Origin: Nepenthes gracilis
Taxonomy: Eukaryota > Streptophyta > Magnoliopsida > Caryophyllales > Nepenthaceae
Direction of reading: 5' to 3'
Length of the DNA stretch: 64,000 nt
Assembly: GCA_033239525.1 (NCBI GenBank)
Contig: BSYO01000014.1
Coordinates: forward strand, 18,274,021-18,338,020
In this document: piece by piece, positions 1-18,868 of the stretch
How the letters are laid out: every line of letters starts with the position of its first letter
How positions within the stretch are numbered: the stretch's first letter is position 1
Translations under genes and position numbers: made by a program
The notes under the pieces: model-generated
What the model was told of the DNA's origin: nothing
What the model saw: only the letters and a program-made list of their open reading frames with translations
Database searches by the model: none

Positions 1-420
1 CCTTTACACCTTTTGCCATTACCGCAAAATTTTAATCCAACGTACTGGACTTCTTTTCTATCCAATCTATAAAATAGGGCAATCCTTAATCATGTGACCG
101 AATTGTCTACAATTTAAAATATGCTTCCAAAAATTCGTCAAAAAAATATTTATCTATAAAAGTATCTACGAACATATTCTATAATATCTCTTTATCTTCC
201 TGAACCATGACTCTTTTCTCATCAACCGCCTAGAGTTGGCTTCGCCTTCTAACTTATATGAGGCGAACATTACCCTATCTCCTTCCGAACATTGGATCAC
301 TGTAAAAACTATTTCAATTCTCGAGGATCCATATCTCAACTTTTACAGGATCTGTTCCACCCAAAAATTTGGACACCTGATTATTATTAAATTGATCATA
401 AATCAACATCATTGCATTCG
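1..420 (-). pseudogene. Ty3/gypsy gag relic (capsid and zinc knuckle)
   Basis: Translated on the minus strand in shifting frames, this stretch gives FLGGTDPVKVEIWILEN, then a segment resembling EKRSMVQE-type capsid sequence, then DKYFFDEFLEA, and near 70-110 a degenerate knuckle (CRQFGHMIKDCP). The order matches plant gypsy Gag: retrotransposon-gag domain followed by a CCHC knuckle. Several stops and frameshifts make it non-coding. It lies downstream (minus sense) of a primer-binding site at 973-984 and an LTR, so it is the 5' part of an element whose remainder lies outside the window. Family assignment beyond 'gypsy' is uncertain. Confidence 0.6.
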
Positions 421-972
421 CTTATACCAGAAATTGACTCCAAATTATATTGACCTTGAGCCGCCGATTCCACCCCATTTGTCTCACTTGCCATGCCATT
501 CAAGCATCCCTACTCCTAGTCCTTGGGTCAAGATTAACCTAAATTAAACCTTAAGCTATTTCCCTATAACTCTTCTTTCTCATGGTTCTCGTCCAAACTA
601 GATTCTCCATGACTTTCAAGTTTTTCCATCCTTCTCAGAAATTCATATACTCCACTTCTTGATCTTGCGGTTGGCCACCACCATGTGCAATTTTTCATCT
701 AGGTGCCATGATTTAGGTGCTAATATATTTTCTAAAATAAAAATAATGTAGGGCAGTTCATACTTAGGACACTAACTAGAAGACTACAATCTATACGATC
801 TAACACAAATACTAATCCTAACTTAGTTTTAGCCTAAGGTATTTAAACTAGAATAACTAGAATTACCCGATCTAACTCAATCATCCTAAACCTTTGTCTA
901 CCTATTCCATCTATGTTATCCTATCTTAAATTTTCACATAAGATTTAAATCAAACCTAAGGCATTACTTTTT
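421..972 (-). other. 5' leader of the minus-strand gypsy element
   Basis: About 550 bases lie between the gag relic and the primer-binding site. I see no further gene. The 103-codon plus-strand ORF at 236-547 overlaps the minus-strand gag relic and is a chance reading frame. The spacing fits the untranslated leader of a plant gypsy element. Confidence 0.4.
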
Positions 973-984
973 CTGATACCAAAC
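973..984 (-). other. Primer-binding site (initiator-Met tRNA type)
   Basis: The minus strand reads TTTGGTATCAG directly after an LTR end (...CATCCCA). TGGTATCAG is the start of the common tRNA-iMet primer-binding site of plant LTR elements. It fixes the orientation: LTR at higher coordinates, gag at lower coordinates. Confidence 0.55.
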
Positions 985-2909
985 TGGGATGAACCATATT
1001 CCAACCGAAAATCAATATGGTTTCGCCTATCAAATGGTCGTCCAACTAAATATAAACCTGTACTATTTACCTATACAAAAGTATACATATCCACAGCAAC
1101 AAACAAACATCTAGGATCCAAATTGCCATAATCCATTCGTGGCACCAACGTCATATCTTCGAATACAATATCGACTCATAAGAGATGATACTAGGTATCT
1201 AAAAATCAAATCATAATAACCTGTGAAAGCATATACAATTATCAATATATAGCAGAACTAAACTATTTTGTACATTATCAATATAACAAACTCATATCCA
1301 TCAAAATATACAAAAGTACTCCACACATAGGTACAAAACCATAAAATCTAAGTCTACAAAATAATCTTCTAAGTCCATTGTGTAGCCAATGGAATCTCTA
1401 CTCCACCTCATTGGGTATAATCTCGTACTCATCTAAAGGCAAAAAAAGTAATGAGTAAGTCAAATACTCAATAAAGTACAATATAATAAAAAATAATAAG
1501 CAGTATACTCAAAATAAATTAAGAGAAGGGGATATGAGATAATGCATATGCATAAACATGAAACATGCTTCAATATATTTTTCAAAACATATTTATTTTT
1601 CACATTTATTTATGGTTTCTTTAGGTTTTAAAACATACAAAAATTCATTTATTATTTAGGGACCATGGTTAGTGGGTTTTACCAGCTAATGGAATAGCTG
1701 GACGAGGAAAGGATATGCATCCACACATTCTAAGGCGCTACCCACAAACCTCAACTTCAACGTCTCGTGGCAGATTGTATACCTTTTACTCAATATATGA
1801 AGCCAAAAAATATATTCCACTATAGCATCTCCAGTGGCCTAGGAGTGTTTTTCGGTCTACCAATGTAATATTTAAGGCATGTTGGGAAATACTACCCTCT
1901 GAAATATAAATCATTTTTCCAATTTCATGATTACTTATTCTTAAAGAAAGGTCCACCATATTCTTATACAAAATTCTCACTCCTGGAAAAACGAATCATC
2001 AAATATAACAAATTGTAGAGTTCTCTTCATATACTTTGCTTTATTCTCATAATTTTTTGATACAGATACATATTGCCATTTTCTTGTGAGTTTAAATCTT
2101 CACATGATTTCAAACATGTGCACAAATTAACATGAAACTTGAAAAAAATAAAGAAATCATTACCACATTGGACCAAATAAAACTTTATAACTTTCGGATA
2201 ATAAATCCCTTTACAAAAGGCATCCAAAATAATTTTCGAACATACAAAATAATAAATACAATATATATATGAATAAATACTAAATAATCACGTTCATAAG
2301 TTAGAGTTCTAATTTTCTAAAACAAAATCAATTAAAAACCCCAAAATAAACGGAAAAAATGATGGGGCATGGGGCTAGGGTTTCCACGTAGCACAATACC
2401 ATGTAAACTATCAAATCGGACGCCAAATCGATAAATAAGCATGCTCAAAACATGAATTTTATGAAATATAAGTTTAAATGAGTATTTGAACAAAAATATC
2501 CGGAGAGAACGAAATGAAAAGTGCAACAAGAGGAAGAAAAGTATATGAGCATACTTGCCTCGATAAAATCTACAACTTCTTCAACTAACTCTAAGCCGAA
2601 AACGGACTCAATTTTTCGATCACCTCCTTCTCTCTTCTTCTCCATGCTCCCTATCTCTGCCCTCTCTGGTCTGGCATAAAGTGACAGAAAAAGAAACCCG
2701 TGTGCGCTTAAATAAGGGGATTGGCACTCAAGTGCCAGTCCAACGTGCTTCGGACACACATGGCCTGGAAACAACGCCTCTTGCCAAAGCTCAAGCGGCC
2801 GACAGGCGCCAGCCCACTGGTTTTGGATCCCCAGTGCTGCCTCGGGTGCCCAACATGCATCCTCCACCAACACTCTATTCCACTTCTAGAACTTAAATTC
2901 CTGCACACA
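985..2909 (-). repeat. 5' LTR of minus-strand gypsy element (outer edge approximate)
   Basis: The inner end is set by the primer-binding site. The outer end is an estimate: the minus strand begins TGTGTGCAGG at 2909, about 200 bases upstream of a TATA-like stretch near 2705-2715 (minus strand TTATTTAAG). The ORFs within it have no recognisable product. No second LTR is available to confirm length, and no target duplication could be tested because the element runs off the window. Confidence 0.4.
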
Positions 2910-3439
2910 TTAAGTCTAATTTTAATTATATTAACTTAATTACTTTTAATTATGATATTTTAGAAACTGAAACTTCTCAAACCTCGTTGAAAACCACGAC
3001 TGATGAAGTAAGAGAAGAAAGTAAACAAATAGAGGTTAACAGCAGTTTGAAGACGAAAACAAAATATGGGAAATGGTAAAAGGCACGCAGTTTGAATAGG
3101 CAAAAGCCTTGATCAGCAAATGACGTTGCACGGGAAGTCAAATGGCCGCCCTTATAATGGCAGCAATGCGTGTTAGCCCATAAGGCATCATGGCTTGTTC
3201 CTTCTTGCCATTGGGTGAGGTAGCCTGACACATCGATTTCCCACACGTGGATACCATGTGCCAACAATGATGCTAGTCAATTGAACATCCATCAGTAATA
3301 AATGCAAAAACGCAGGCTCCTAGGGATGTACACCCCATCAATTGAAGCAGTAATTATGACAGTGTACCGCCTCACCAAAAGCCAATTGGCCTAAAGATAT
3401 GGCACTAGTCACACGACATTGCTTAAGGTTATGGAGGTA
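2910..3439. other. No recognisable gene
   Basis: About 530 bases between two retroelement fragments. The minus-strand ORF at 2977-3267 has no recognisable motif. The stretch may belong to the Tat element that follows, but I cannot show it. Confidence 0.3.
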
Positions 3440-4470
3440 TTCCATTAAAGTTTCATCATTACATCCAAGGGCACCTACTAGCCCGAAAGGAAAAAAATAA
3501 TATAAAAAGAGAAAGAAAAAAAGGAGAGGCCCAACCTATGGCCTGCCAGAAAGACCACTTTGAGGTCTTCGACGACTCGGCCCAGATTCTTGAATATCCA
3601 CAACGCAAAGGGCTAGGGCTCGCCCATGAGCCAAGCATGCTCGCACTGGAGGTCAGCAAGTTTCCATCGGGTCCTCTAAAGCTCTTCTCAAGAGAAATTA
3701 TCCGACCCATAGCCTAAGTGTAGGCCTCCAAAGCTTTCAGTAACTTGCCCCAATGACAGGCCTATCCGACTGCTCCTCGAGGGAAGTCCGCAAGTCAAAG
3801 GGGTTACCTTCCTCTAACGAAACCTCCGCCGATCCTCCAGCTAGGATCCCGTCAGAAAACAAGTCCTCGATGATGCGAAGGGCATCAAGGTTCCATTCAA
3901 CCAACGTCGTCAGTGGTTGGTCCATCTCCACCTCATGCGGTAAGAGATCTGCGGCGCAGAAACTGTTGACTCGGCCCCATCTGCTAGGGACCTACTAGTC
4001 GGAGCTGACCTCGAGGAAGAAGAAGTGGGACTTCCAGCCCTCTACCGATCCTGGCCTTGCCCCGCTCAGTTGGAACCAAGTGCGGGAAATAAAGGAAACC
4101 CAATCACCCTCCTATTTGATCTAAAGGAGCACCTTTAGTGTCCAGGTGTCCAGGGTGAGCCCCTTTGCACGGAAGAAGGCAAGCAGGGTGACAAAATACT
4201 AGACAACGTTTGAGAGTAGGCAAGTCATGGGGATCTCTCGGGACACCAAAATCTCACAAAGTTGCCTTTGAATCACGATTTGGAGGCCAACTCGTAGATG
4301 CTCCTCATAAACGGTAATAAACCCGCAAGAAGGAGAGCAAGCCACCTCACCAACACCATGAACCATGAACAAGATGAAGCCGAGAAAGTAGCTCTTTCTG
4401 ATCAGAACCTCCACATCCCGGTCGGACATGGTAGATCGGATGGCAGAGACACTCTGGGAAGCCATTCAAG
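3440..4470 (-). pseudogene. Antisense ORF relic of a Tat-type gypsy element (gypsy-type transposon domain)
   Basis: Reading the minus strand from 4465 gives MASQSVSAIRSTMSD, then SCGFITVYEEHLRVGLQ, then (after a stop) FVTLLAFFRAKGLTLDTW, then WFQLSGARPGSVEGWKSHFF, then a Ser/Glu-rich region down to about 3459. This order (G-F-x-x-Y-E..., GL..., a W-F motif, GWK..FF) matches the plant domain called 'putative gypsy type transposon' (Pfam PF04195). It parallels the better preserved antisense ORFs at 32654-34521 and 44455-46324, for example SEGYITIYETYLKGGLRF there. At least two stops and a frameshift break it. It lies antisense to, and upstream of, a plus-strand 3' LTR at 5988-6974, the same arrangement as in the two larger elements. 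Confidence 0.55.
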
Positions 4471-5987
4471 AGTGGCTCAAATTAGCAAAAAAAGTGCAGT
4501 TGGTTAGAATAAGGATGCCTTCGAAGGGATGAAGCAATGGTTCTGGGGACTAGCACTTAAACAGGCAATGCCCCCACCAAAAACAGCATCGCACGAAAGC
4601 ATCAAAGCGAGACACCTTTCACAATAGCAACGACTCATGGCATCATCATGTAACATCGCGTCTTTTTGCTAAGTGTCATCATGACCTAACGGCGCAGCGT
4701 CTATCACCACTATTAATGCGCAATGACATTTGGATGGATAAGACCGTGACCCCTTGACGCTCCACTTTCCAAGGCATAAAGTGGACTACGCGTAGCCTTG
4801 GTGGGCTCAGCGCCGATTTGCCTGTCGAACCTCCCAGCCTAGTGCTTGGGATGGCCAACCAAGAGGCTAGCCATCAAAAAATTGAGCTATCAGCCGCTTA
4901 GTCCATCCAACTATGAGACGGCAGGTCACACACAATGTTACGAAGATATGCCAATCATTGAGTCATGCAAGAAATAAGAAGGCAAGATCCTAGAAGGTCA
5001 AGAAAAAGGCAAACATTTGGCGGTTCCATTCATTAAATTCTTTTACAAAGAACAAACTTACATCAATAAAAGTATATAGTAGAATAAACAATACAAAACC
5101 GAAGGTGCGCACCTAGAAGTTGGTTCAAGGAAAACGTGCAGGGAGGACAGGGGGGGTGAAACACCATGCAAACTTCCTCTACCTACCCATCGCACGTCCT
5201 GACCGAAAACCAGGCACCACAGGAGGTAAATGGAAAGCAATTCTCTGATAATGAGAAATAAAACACCTCCGCCAATATCAGAGAAACTTTCCACCAAAAA
5301 ACTCCACCTCCAACAAGCTCCCGCGGCAACCCCCGTAGAAGAGACGGAGGGTAAGGCCACTTCCCAATATATGAGAGAATCTTAGGGAATGCCTACCCTC
5401 TAGAGACTCCTTTAGAGAAAGACATCCGAACACCTACCACAGGCGAAAAGTAAAAGGGACCCTACAACTGAGCTGCCGAGTGTGCCGACATGAGAATATC
5501 CAAAGTAGGATCCGAGTGGCACAATAACAGTCTGAGCAAGGCAACACCATGAGCGCCAAGCGCATCTTCAAATCTTCCAGAGCTCCATCCAATCCCAATG
5601 CAAGGCATTGGGGGGCTCAAGACGACTTCAAACTCCCACATCACTTTATTGGTGTGAGGATGAACCTTAAGGTAAAGAGTAAGAGGCCCCTTCATTTATA
5701 GTCGAGGGAGAAGGTTGGCAAGCTCCCGGTGAAAGGATGTGTTAGCTAATGACTGGTAAGGAATTGACGTCAAGCCTTAGTTCAGACAAAATCTTTCCAA
5801 ATGGGGTATCGAATCCCTACGTCATTGTATGAAAAGAGGCAAGACATCTTGGGAAGGAACACAGTCCGCGAAAATCGATGATTGAGGCGTCTCAAGAAGG
5901 GATGCGTGAGCAAGCATAGCAGGCAACGCCCCATCATTTGACATACCGAGAACAGGAGAGGCCCAACTCCCTGGCATCGGAGGCTAG
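4471..5987 (+). repeat. Tat-type element, region between antisense ORF and 3' LTR
   Basis: About 1.5 kb without a recognisable protein. In the two larger elements the equivalent gap is about 0.5 kb, so extra sequence may be inserted here. The AT-rich patch near 5030-5095 resembles the 3' end of the antisense unit in those elements. Minus-strand ORFs at 5058-5360, 5462-5695 and 5782-6123 show no motif. Confidence 0.3.
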
Positions 5988-6974
5988 TAATGGGTCCAGT
6001 CACGATACGGGCCAATCCAACAACTAGTCCACTTGCCAATGAAGCCCAATACAAAGTAAAGCCCAAGAAACTACCCGGCCAACCCATCTGTTGTGAGTAG
6101 GCTCTGGGAGGAGTAATGGGCAAGGAATAGCAAATAGCCTCTGCGTTTCAACCAATCATAACCCAGGTCAACCCTTTTGCTCAACAGCAACAGTCTGGCA
6201 GTGTAGAAAACACCGGTGCAACAGCCATCAACCAATGGTGATTGTAGTCAACCTTAAATAGCCACCTCGCTCGCCTGACGGCAGCGATTCTAGCTAATCT
6301 ACAACAGAACAGCCTGGTCAATGTCGGCCACAACGTGCAGTGGTCATATCACCATTGTAAGGCGACAACTGACACAGTGGCTACAACCATTGCCGAGACA
6401 AGCAGGCAAATCTTTGCCAGACACCTGTCACGAGTCTTGGCACCAAATCCTTCTTCACAAAATATTACAAATATCCTTTGGCTTCACAGGAAAATGAAGG
6501 AATCCCCGACTGAATCAACCCCCAAAACAAGATACAAAAGTTGAGAAAGAACTAAACTCCTTTTCCCTAACACAATTTTTTCTCTTTTTTTCTAAACCGC
6601 CCCTGTCAGGCACATCCTAGTGAGCTACTCACTGAATGCAATGCTTCAAAGACTTGCCCTCCGAACACCTCAAAGTCGCTCCCGTTGAACGCACTACAAG
6701 GGCTCAGTTCTTCTTTCACATCCTTACATACATGCATCTTTGTATTTTCTTACATCATCTCATCTTTCCATTTTTTAGAAAGATTTCTAATTTGAGCGTT
6801 GGAAGATAAATTAAGGAATGAGTCTCACCAATTCTTTGATTTATTATTCATTATTTGTGGTGTGTAGGATTTAAGTTAATAGAAACGGATACCAGACCCG
6901 CTCCAATTTGACTTGCAGTGGAAAATCAAGTGGCTCTCTAATCCATATAATAATCCAAATATTATGTTGCATCA
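5988..6974 (+). repeat. 3' LTR of a Tat-type gypsy element
   Basis: The start TAATGGGTCCAGTCACGATA aligns with the LTR start of the 26-kb element (TGATGGGTATTATTACCGAT) with the first TG changed to TA. A TATA-like CTTAAATAGCC lies near 6250, about 265 bases in, close to its position in the 26-kb LTR. Near the end is the family cassette at 6787-6834 (AGCGTTGGAAGATA... GAGTCTCACC), and the LTR ends GCATCA at 6974. No matching 5' LTR is in the window, so the element is truncated. Confidence 0.55.
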
Positions 6975-7309
6975 ATATATATATTCGAGATGGAAAGAAT
7001 AAGGTGAGCTAGGATAATCATATATGTAAATTAATCAAAATTTATCGGCTTCAACCAAATTTCAGTAAACTTTGAAAATTTATTGAAGTTTGGGTTAGAA
7101 TTGGGCACATTATGCCGTAACCCAAGCACGATCCATTTCATATTAATACTTATATAATAAATATAAAGACAAATCCAAATAAATTATCTTGATTTTATAA
7201 AATAAAATTTTTATTTTTATTTAATGATTTATTGATACTTAAAATTCGTAAAACATAAGTTATCTAGGGAGTTTAATAATTAAAATAATGATGTTTTTAT
7301 GTGATAGTT

Positions 7310-7560
7310 TGATGCGTACCTCAAATGCGAATTGTTTTACGAATTGGAGAATTGGATGAAACCTTTGGTCAATTTGGGAAACTACGGATGAAATTTTTGT
7401 AGCTGAAATTTTTATCTTGCACTCCATAATAACTTAACAAGAGATTAAAAGTATACGAAACTCACTCCATAATATATTCTCTGATATTTAAATCAGTAAT
7501 CTTTCTCTAGAAATAGAAAAATGTGGAAGGAAGATAACAAAGAAGAAAGGGGATAAGTGT
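7310..7560 (-). repeat. Tat-type LTR fragment, minus strand
   Basis: The plus strand begins TGATGCGTACCTCAAATGCG, aligning with the ends of the minus-strand LTRs at 18869 and 23978. The inverted family cassette follows at about 7457-7500 (CTCACTCCATAATATATTCT). The outer edge was not found, so this is either an LTR fragment or a solo LTR of unknown length. Confidence 0.5.
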
Positions 7561-8540
7561 TGAGTCATTTTTGTGAGTATGGAGGACTGGTTTCCTTTTT
7601 TAAAATATGCTTGTCATAAGCATTTGAATGTTCAAATATGACTGGCCCTATTCTTGGATAAAATCTGTATTTATAATTAGAATTCTAACAAATTCGTCAG
7701 TTTAGAACTGTCGCCTGCAATGAAAGCCATCACCTTGACATGCAACTACTGTTTTGAGAGGTTCGATAGTCATTCAAACATTAATGATTAGCCTTTATTC
7801 AGTAATTATTGGATCCGATTGTCAATGTATGTATTATTATTTTTCAATTGAATATAAACATTCGTCTAAATTTAACACTTTATTTATTATTTTATTGGGT
7901 CATTACTTTTCTTATTTTTGTACGTTCTCTGCTGTCCAATTTCCCCGAAGGTCAGCTTAGTCCTTTACATCCGTATTTGAATTATTGACATTTGGGCCTC
8001 ATTTTTAGTTTGGATTGGGCAGATTGTATCAGGACCACACCGAATACAGTTAAAAGCATATATTATTTAAATTTTTTGAGTCAAATTATGTTTGACAGAC
8101 TATAATTTCCAAATATCATATTAATGAGTTATGTTATTGAATTAATCGATTAAAAATTACACTATAATTATCAAAACTTAAATTTTTTTCATTTATATAA
8201 AAAACTAAAACTTTTGAACTTATTTTTTATATTACCTAAAACATCAAATTCTTATCCGACCAACAGTATTTTCCGTTTGATTTATGAAGAGTAAAAAAAA
8301 AAAATGGATTCCCTACGAATTTAGCTCCTTTATACAGAACTGACATATTGAGATTGATTTTCAATTGGTAAAATCAAAATCAATTTCATTAAATTAAGTA
8401 ATAAAATTACTTCAACAATAATAATACCTTAGTAAAATATAATTAAAAAATATTTTAAATAAAATTCCATATAATTCAACTATGGTTACAAGCTATATTA
8501 TTAAATTAGCACAGAGCTAGAAAATAGAGGTATTCTCTCA
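7561..8540. other. AT-rich intergenic DNA
   Basis: No gene is recognisable. The short plus-strand ORF at 7754-7960 has no motif and AT-driven composition. The distal end adjoins the 3' flank of the HSP70 gene. Confidence 0.4.
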
Positions 8541-8596
8541 AGAAGAATCAACTATGAAAGCAACCCCCACCCCATTTTGCTAATAACATCTCTTAA

Positions 8597-8600
<4 letters not shown>

Positions 8601-8627
<27 letters not shown>
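8601..8627. repeat. (GA)13 microsatellite in HSP70 3' flank
   Basis: An uninterrupted GA run about 110 bases beyond the HSP70 stop codon. On the HSP70 sense strand it reads (TC)n and is probably in the 3' UTR or just past it. Confidence 0.85.
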
Positions 8628-8736
8628 CAGACAGACTCACCCAATCCTGCAGAAACTCTTTTTCCCTGAAAAGAAAACCCGTTACTCACATGACCTAGCA
8701 CCAGTTAAAAAACCGCCCCACCATCAGCAAGCCATC

Positions 8737-15211
<6,475 letters not shown>

Positions 15212-15395
15212 TTTTTAGCAAACAAATTGGAATCCGCAACTCCAAGCAACTGAATTTGAAAGGATTGAAAGAGAGGTTGAGATGAAGAGACTAGGGATTT
15301 CAGTGCGAGAGTAAAGACGGCAGGGCAGGAGTAGGTTCGCGAGAGCGAAGTGTTTAAAGAGAGGAGGGAGACAAATGGGTGGCTGTAAGATTGGG

Positions 15396-15428
15396 TTCCA
15401 GAAACATCACTTAGCGTCTGTTCTGGAG
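15396..15428 (-). promoter_or_regulatory. Candidate heat shock elements upstream of HSP70
   Basis: TTCCAGAA at 15396-15403 is a perfect TTCnnGAA pair, and TTCTGGAG at 15421-15428 is a near match. They lie 185-217 bases upstream of the HSP70 start codon. Heat shock factors bind alternating nGAAn/nTTCn units; whether these two are used is inference. Confidence 0.4.
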
Positions 15429-15439
15429 ACATCGTTTGC

Positions 15440-18400
15440 GCTGTTTAGGTTCGTTTTGGGCATGAAAACAAAAAATATTTTATTATTTTAATAGGAAAAT
15501 TTTAAATTCGTTACAATTATAAACTTGTCAATTTTTAATATTTTATTTTTAGTTTAATTTTTAAATATTTATTATAGAATAAAAAATTTAGATATTGTTA
15601 ATTATACTTTTAAGTTATATAATAATATATAAATATATCAAAAAATTTCTAAATGTAGTAAATGGGGATAATACAAAGTTTCCAATAAAATTGAAAAGTT
15701 AATTATAGTTAAAGAAATAAAAAGGCTTAGTTTATAATGAAAATAAAGTATTTACTATATATGGAAATAAAAAAATAAAATCTAAAAATACTCAATAAAT
15801 ATTTTAAATAAATCCAACAAAACCTCACCTGGTGGATCAACATGACATGTAACTTAAGCATACTATATTTAGCATTGCACAGAATTGTTATAATATGAAT
15901 AGTTATATTTTTATTTTATTTTTAATAAAATATTTAACTTTCATGATCTTAATTATCATAATTTTTATCAATAAATTATATGTGAAAATAAATTTGTTTA
16001 TATTGATCCATAAGAAATAAACTTTAACTTTTATGTGAATAATCTATAGAATTAAAATTAAACCAAAATTGTTCTTATTTTGAAGGATTGAAAAATAATT
16101 TCTCTCCCATCTTTTTCATTAGAACTTCTTAAAAAATTTTTAAAATTATTATACTTCTTAAAATAATAAGTATAGATAGTCTTTTTATAGAGTTGCAAGG
16201 TTCGAGTTTAACAATTATATTAATCATGATTAATTAAAATAATATAATTAAAAGTGAGGTCAAATGATGTGAGAAATTGGGTTAAAACTTACGCCTGAAT
16301 AGTGCTCGATCGTAGAAGATAGAACCGCGGCACTCGATGTATGCCTAACTCGTGCCCGAGCACCGACCTATTATAAAGCACCATTGAGAAATCTGTTCAT
16401 TACATTTTTAAGCGGTGGAACAGATTAGAGAGAGAAAATAGAGGGAGAAAGGCTAAAGGAAGGAGAAAATGAGAGAGAAAATGAGAGAAGCTTTCAGATA
16501 GCTTAATTCGGGACATTCAGAGTAAGAATTTTGGTAAATCAGATTGAGATAAATGCACATTTAGCTCTCTATTTTCTTTGTTGTTATTTATTCCCCGACT
16601 TTTTGAATGTTATTGTCCTAATACTTATCCAAGTTAAGATTTTTAAAAAAAAGTATAAAAAATTTGTATATTTGTTAGTCTACTATGATTTTATAGTAAA
16701 AATTATCAATAACTTTTATTTAATTACCTGTATTATAATTATGTGTATTATTTTAAATTTTTTTTCATATTTAAAAGTATAAAAATAATTTCTATATGTT
16801 TGTACTTTATAATTATAAATTTTAAAGTATTATATATTATTTGTATATACTAAAAATATATTACATATTTAATTATGTGATGAATGTTTATTAAACTTGT
16901 ATGAAAATTTCTAAATTTCTACTACATGATTTTCTACCAAAATTTCATGTTTATAAATTGATATAATAAAATTGTACCTGACATTATAGAAAGAATGAAT
17001 GAAACTTTGCGATTCAGTTAAAGAAAGTCTGATCCATTCTCTAAAATGGTGAGAATTAAGAATCAAGAAATAAAATATAGAGCTTTTCTTAAGTAAAAAA
17101 AATAAAAAAATTAAACCAAGGATTGTTCAACAGATAATATATTATAGTGAAAGATCGTTATCTGAAAGTTAGTATCGTAATATGATTTTGGTCTCGTCTA
17201 TAGGAATAAATATAAATGGCCTACCTCTGGGTCATTGAATAGGAGTTTAAACCTTTAATTGTGTGAAGAAAAAGCACAATTTAGGTTTCGATCGATCACT
17301 CCTTGAACTAGTAATGCGTGTTGGCCCTGGTCCCTAGAAAAAGTGAGTTTTCCATATATTTTGACAGATAAAAATAAAAGAATAAGAAATATGATTTGAT
17401 GGATAATGGTAAGAAAAAAATAAGATAAGAAATCATCGATACAATTCCCACCTCCTACGATATGGTTTTAAGTATAAATATGTATATGCATATTCTTTAT
17501 TGTGTATAATGTTCCACTAAGTATGTAGCTCACTTTCTTACTTTTTATTAACCATTCAAATGATTTGTACTAATTTTTACCTGATAAGTAAGAGTGAAGA
17601 TTGAAAATTTTATGTTATACTTTTGAAGTTATTATTTTTACTAATATAACAATTTTTAATAGTTTGTACTGTATTAGTTTTTAATTTGATTTCAGTTCTA
17701 GACTGTGGTAAAATTGATGTGGAGTTTTGAACAGTTGTTATGCCTAGGATGATATTGTATAATTAAGTTTTAGTTATTATACTAAATATGTACAGTTGTT
17801 TACGAATGTAAGAATAATGTATCCATGTAATGATTCTAGTCTCAGATAGACAAACTTTATGGATGTTTATTTCTTCCACATATTAGTGTATGATTAATTA
17901 GCAATGAACATGCATGTTTCCTTAATTAAAAGTTGACGTCATATTCCTTGGATTGACGTTAGAATCACAGATGATATGGTAATGTATTCAGATCCTGTAT
18001 ATATTGTGTTATTGTTTATGTACATTCGATTGTGGTATTGGTAAGGTAAACTCATGTCTAATGAATTAATGAATTATTTATTAGTAAAATTGATAATTAA
18101 AAGATAATATGTCATGATTTGATTAATGATGGATTTTAGGATGTAATCTGTTATAACAATGAAAGAGAATCAGTTTTCAAATTATTAAAATATTACTTAT
18201 TTTTATCAAAGGTTATCTCTTAAATAGGTATATTTTTATGAAAATTTTTTATTTAATTATCTATAAACAATTACTATATTTAAAGTAAATATATATAATT
18301 GTATAATTTATTCTAAACTTAATCAATCAATAAATCATATATCTTGTCATAAAAAAAATTTCCTAACATTCTTTCATTTAATTCATATGATAATAATATT

Positions 18401-18868
18401 TATTGAGATGATTATGATAAATTTCAAGTACACAATATTTCAATCATTTAATAGTTTATATACTATCATATTATAGTCAAGTAACAAATATAGGCCCAAC
18501 AATGATGGTTCCATACCATTTTTCGTCATCAATCCTTCCATATGCCATGTAAATCACATGACTAGAATCTTAAATAATAAATATTCATATAATCCAATAA
18601 TAAATGTCTTAATGAGATACTATTCTAGTTATCTTAAATATAAAACAAGAATATACCAAAAATTTTTTTTTTTTTTTTGGGTAAGTGAATATACCAAAAA
18701 TACATTATACGGGATTCCAAATTTTAAAAGTAATAACATAATTCATAGTTATATTATGGTTATTATGGGTAATGACAAAGATTGACACTATAAAAATAAT
18801 CCATAATTATTTTTTTGGTGAACACTTAGTTAATAGATTTGCAATCATAAGTTTAATACTAATATATG
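15440..18868. other. AT-rich intergenic DNA
   Basis: About 3.4 kb without a recognisable gene; composition is very AT-rich. One less AT-rich island at about 16250-16530 has a TTATAAAGC TATA-like motif (about 16370) followed by purine-rich GAGAGAAAATGAGAG repeats. An opposite-orientation stretch of similar make-up lies at about 22800-23110, so both could be LTR or other repeat relics. The plus-strand ORFs at 16531-16782, 18558-18785 and 18772-18963 are AT-rich chance frames. Confidence 0.35.
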
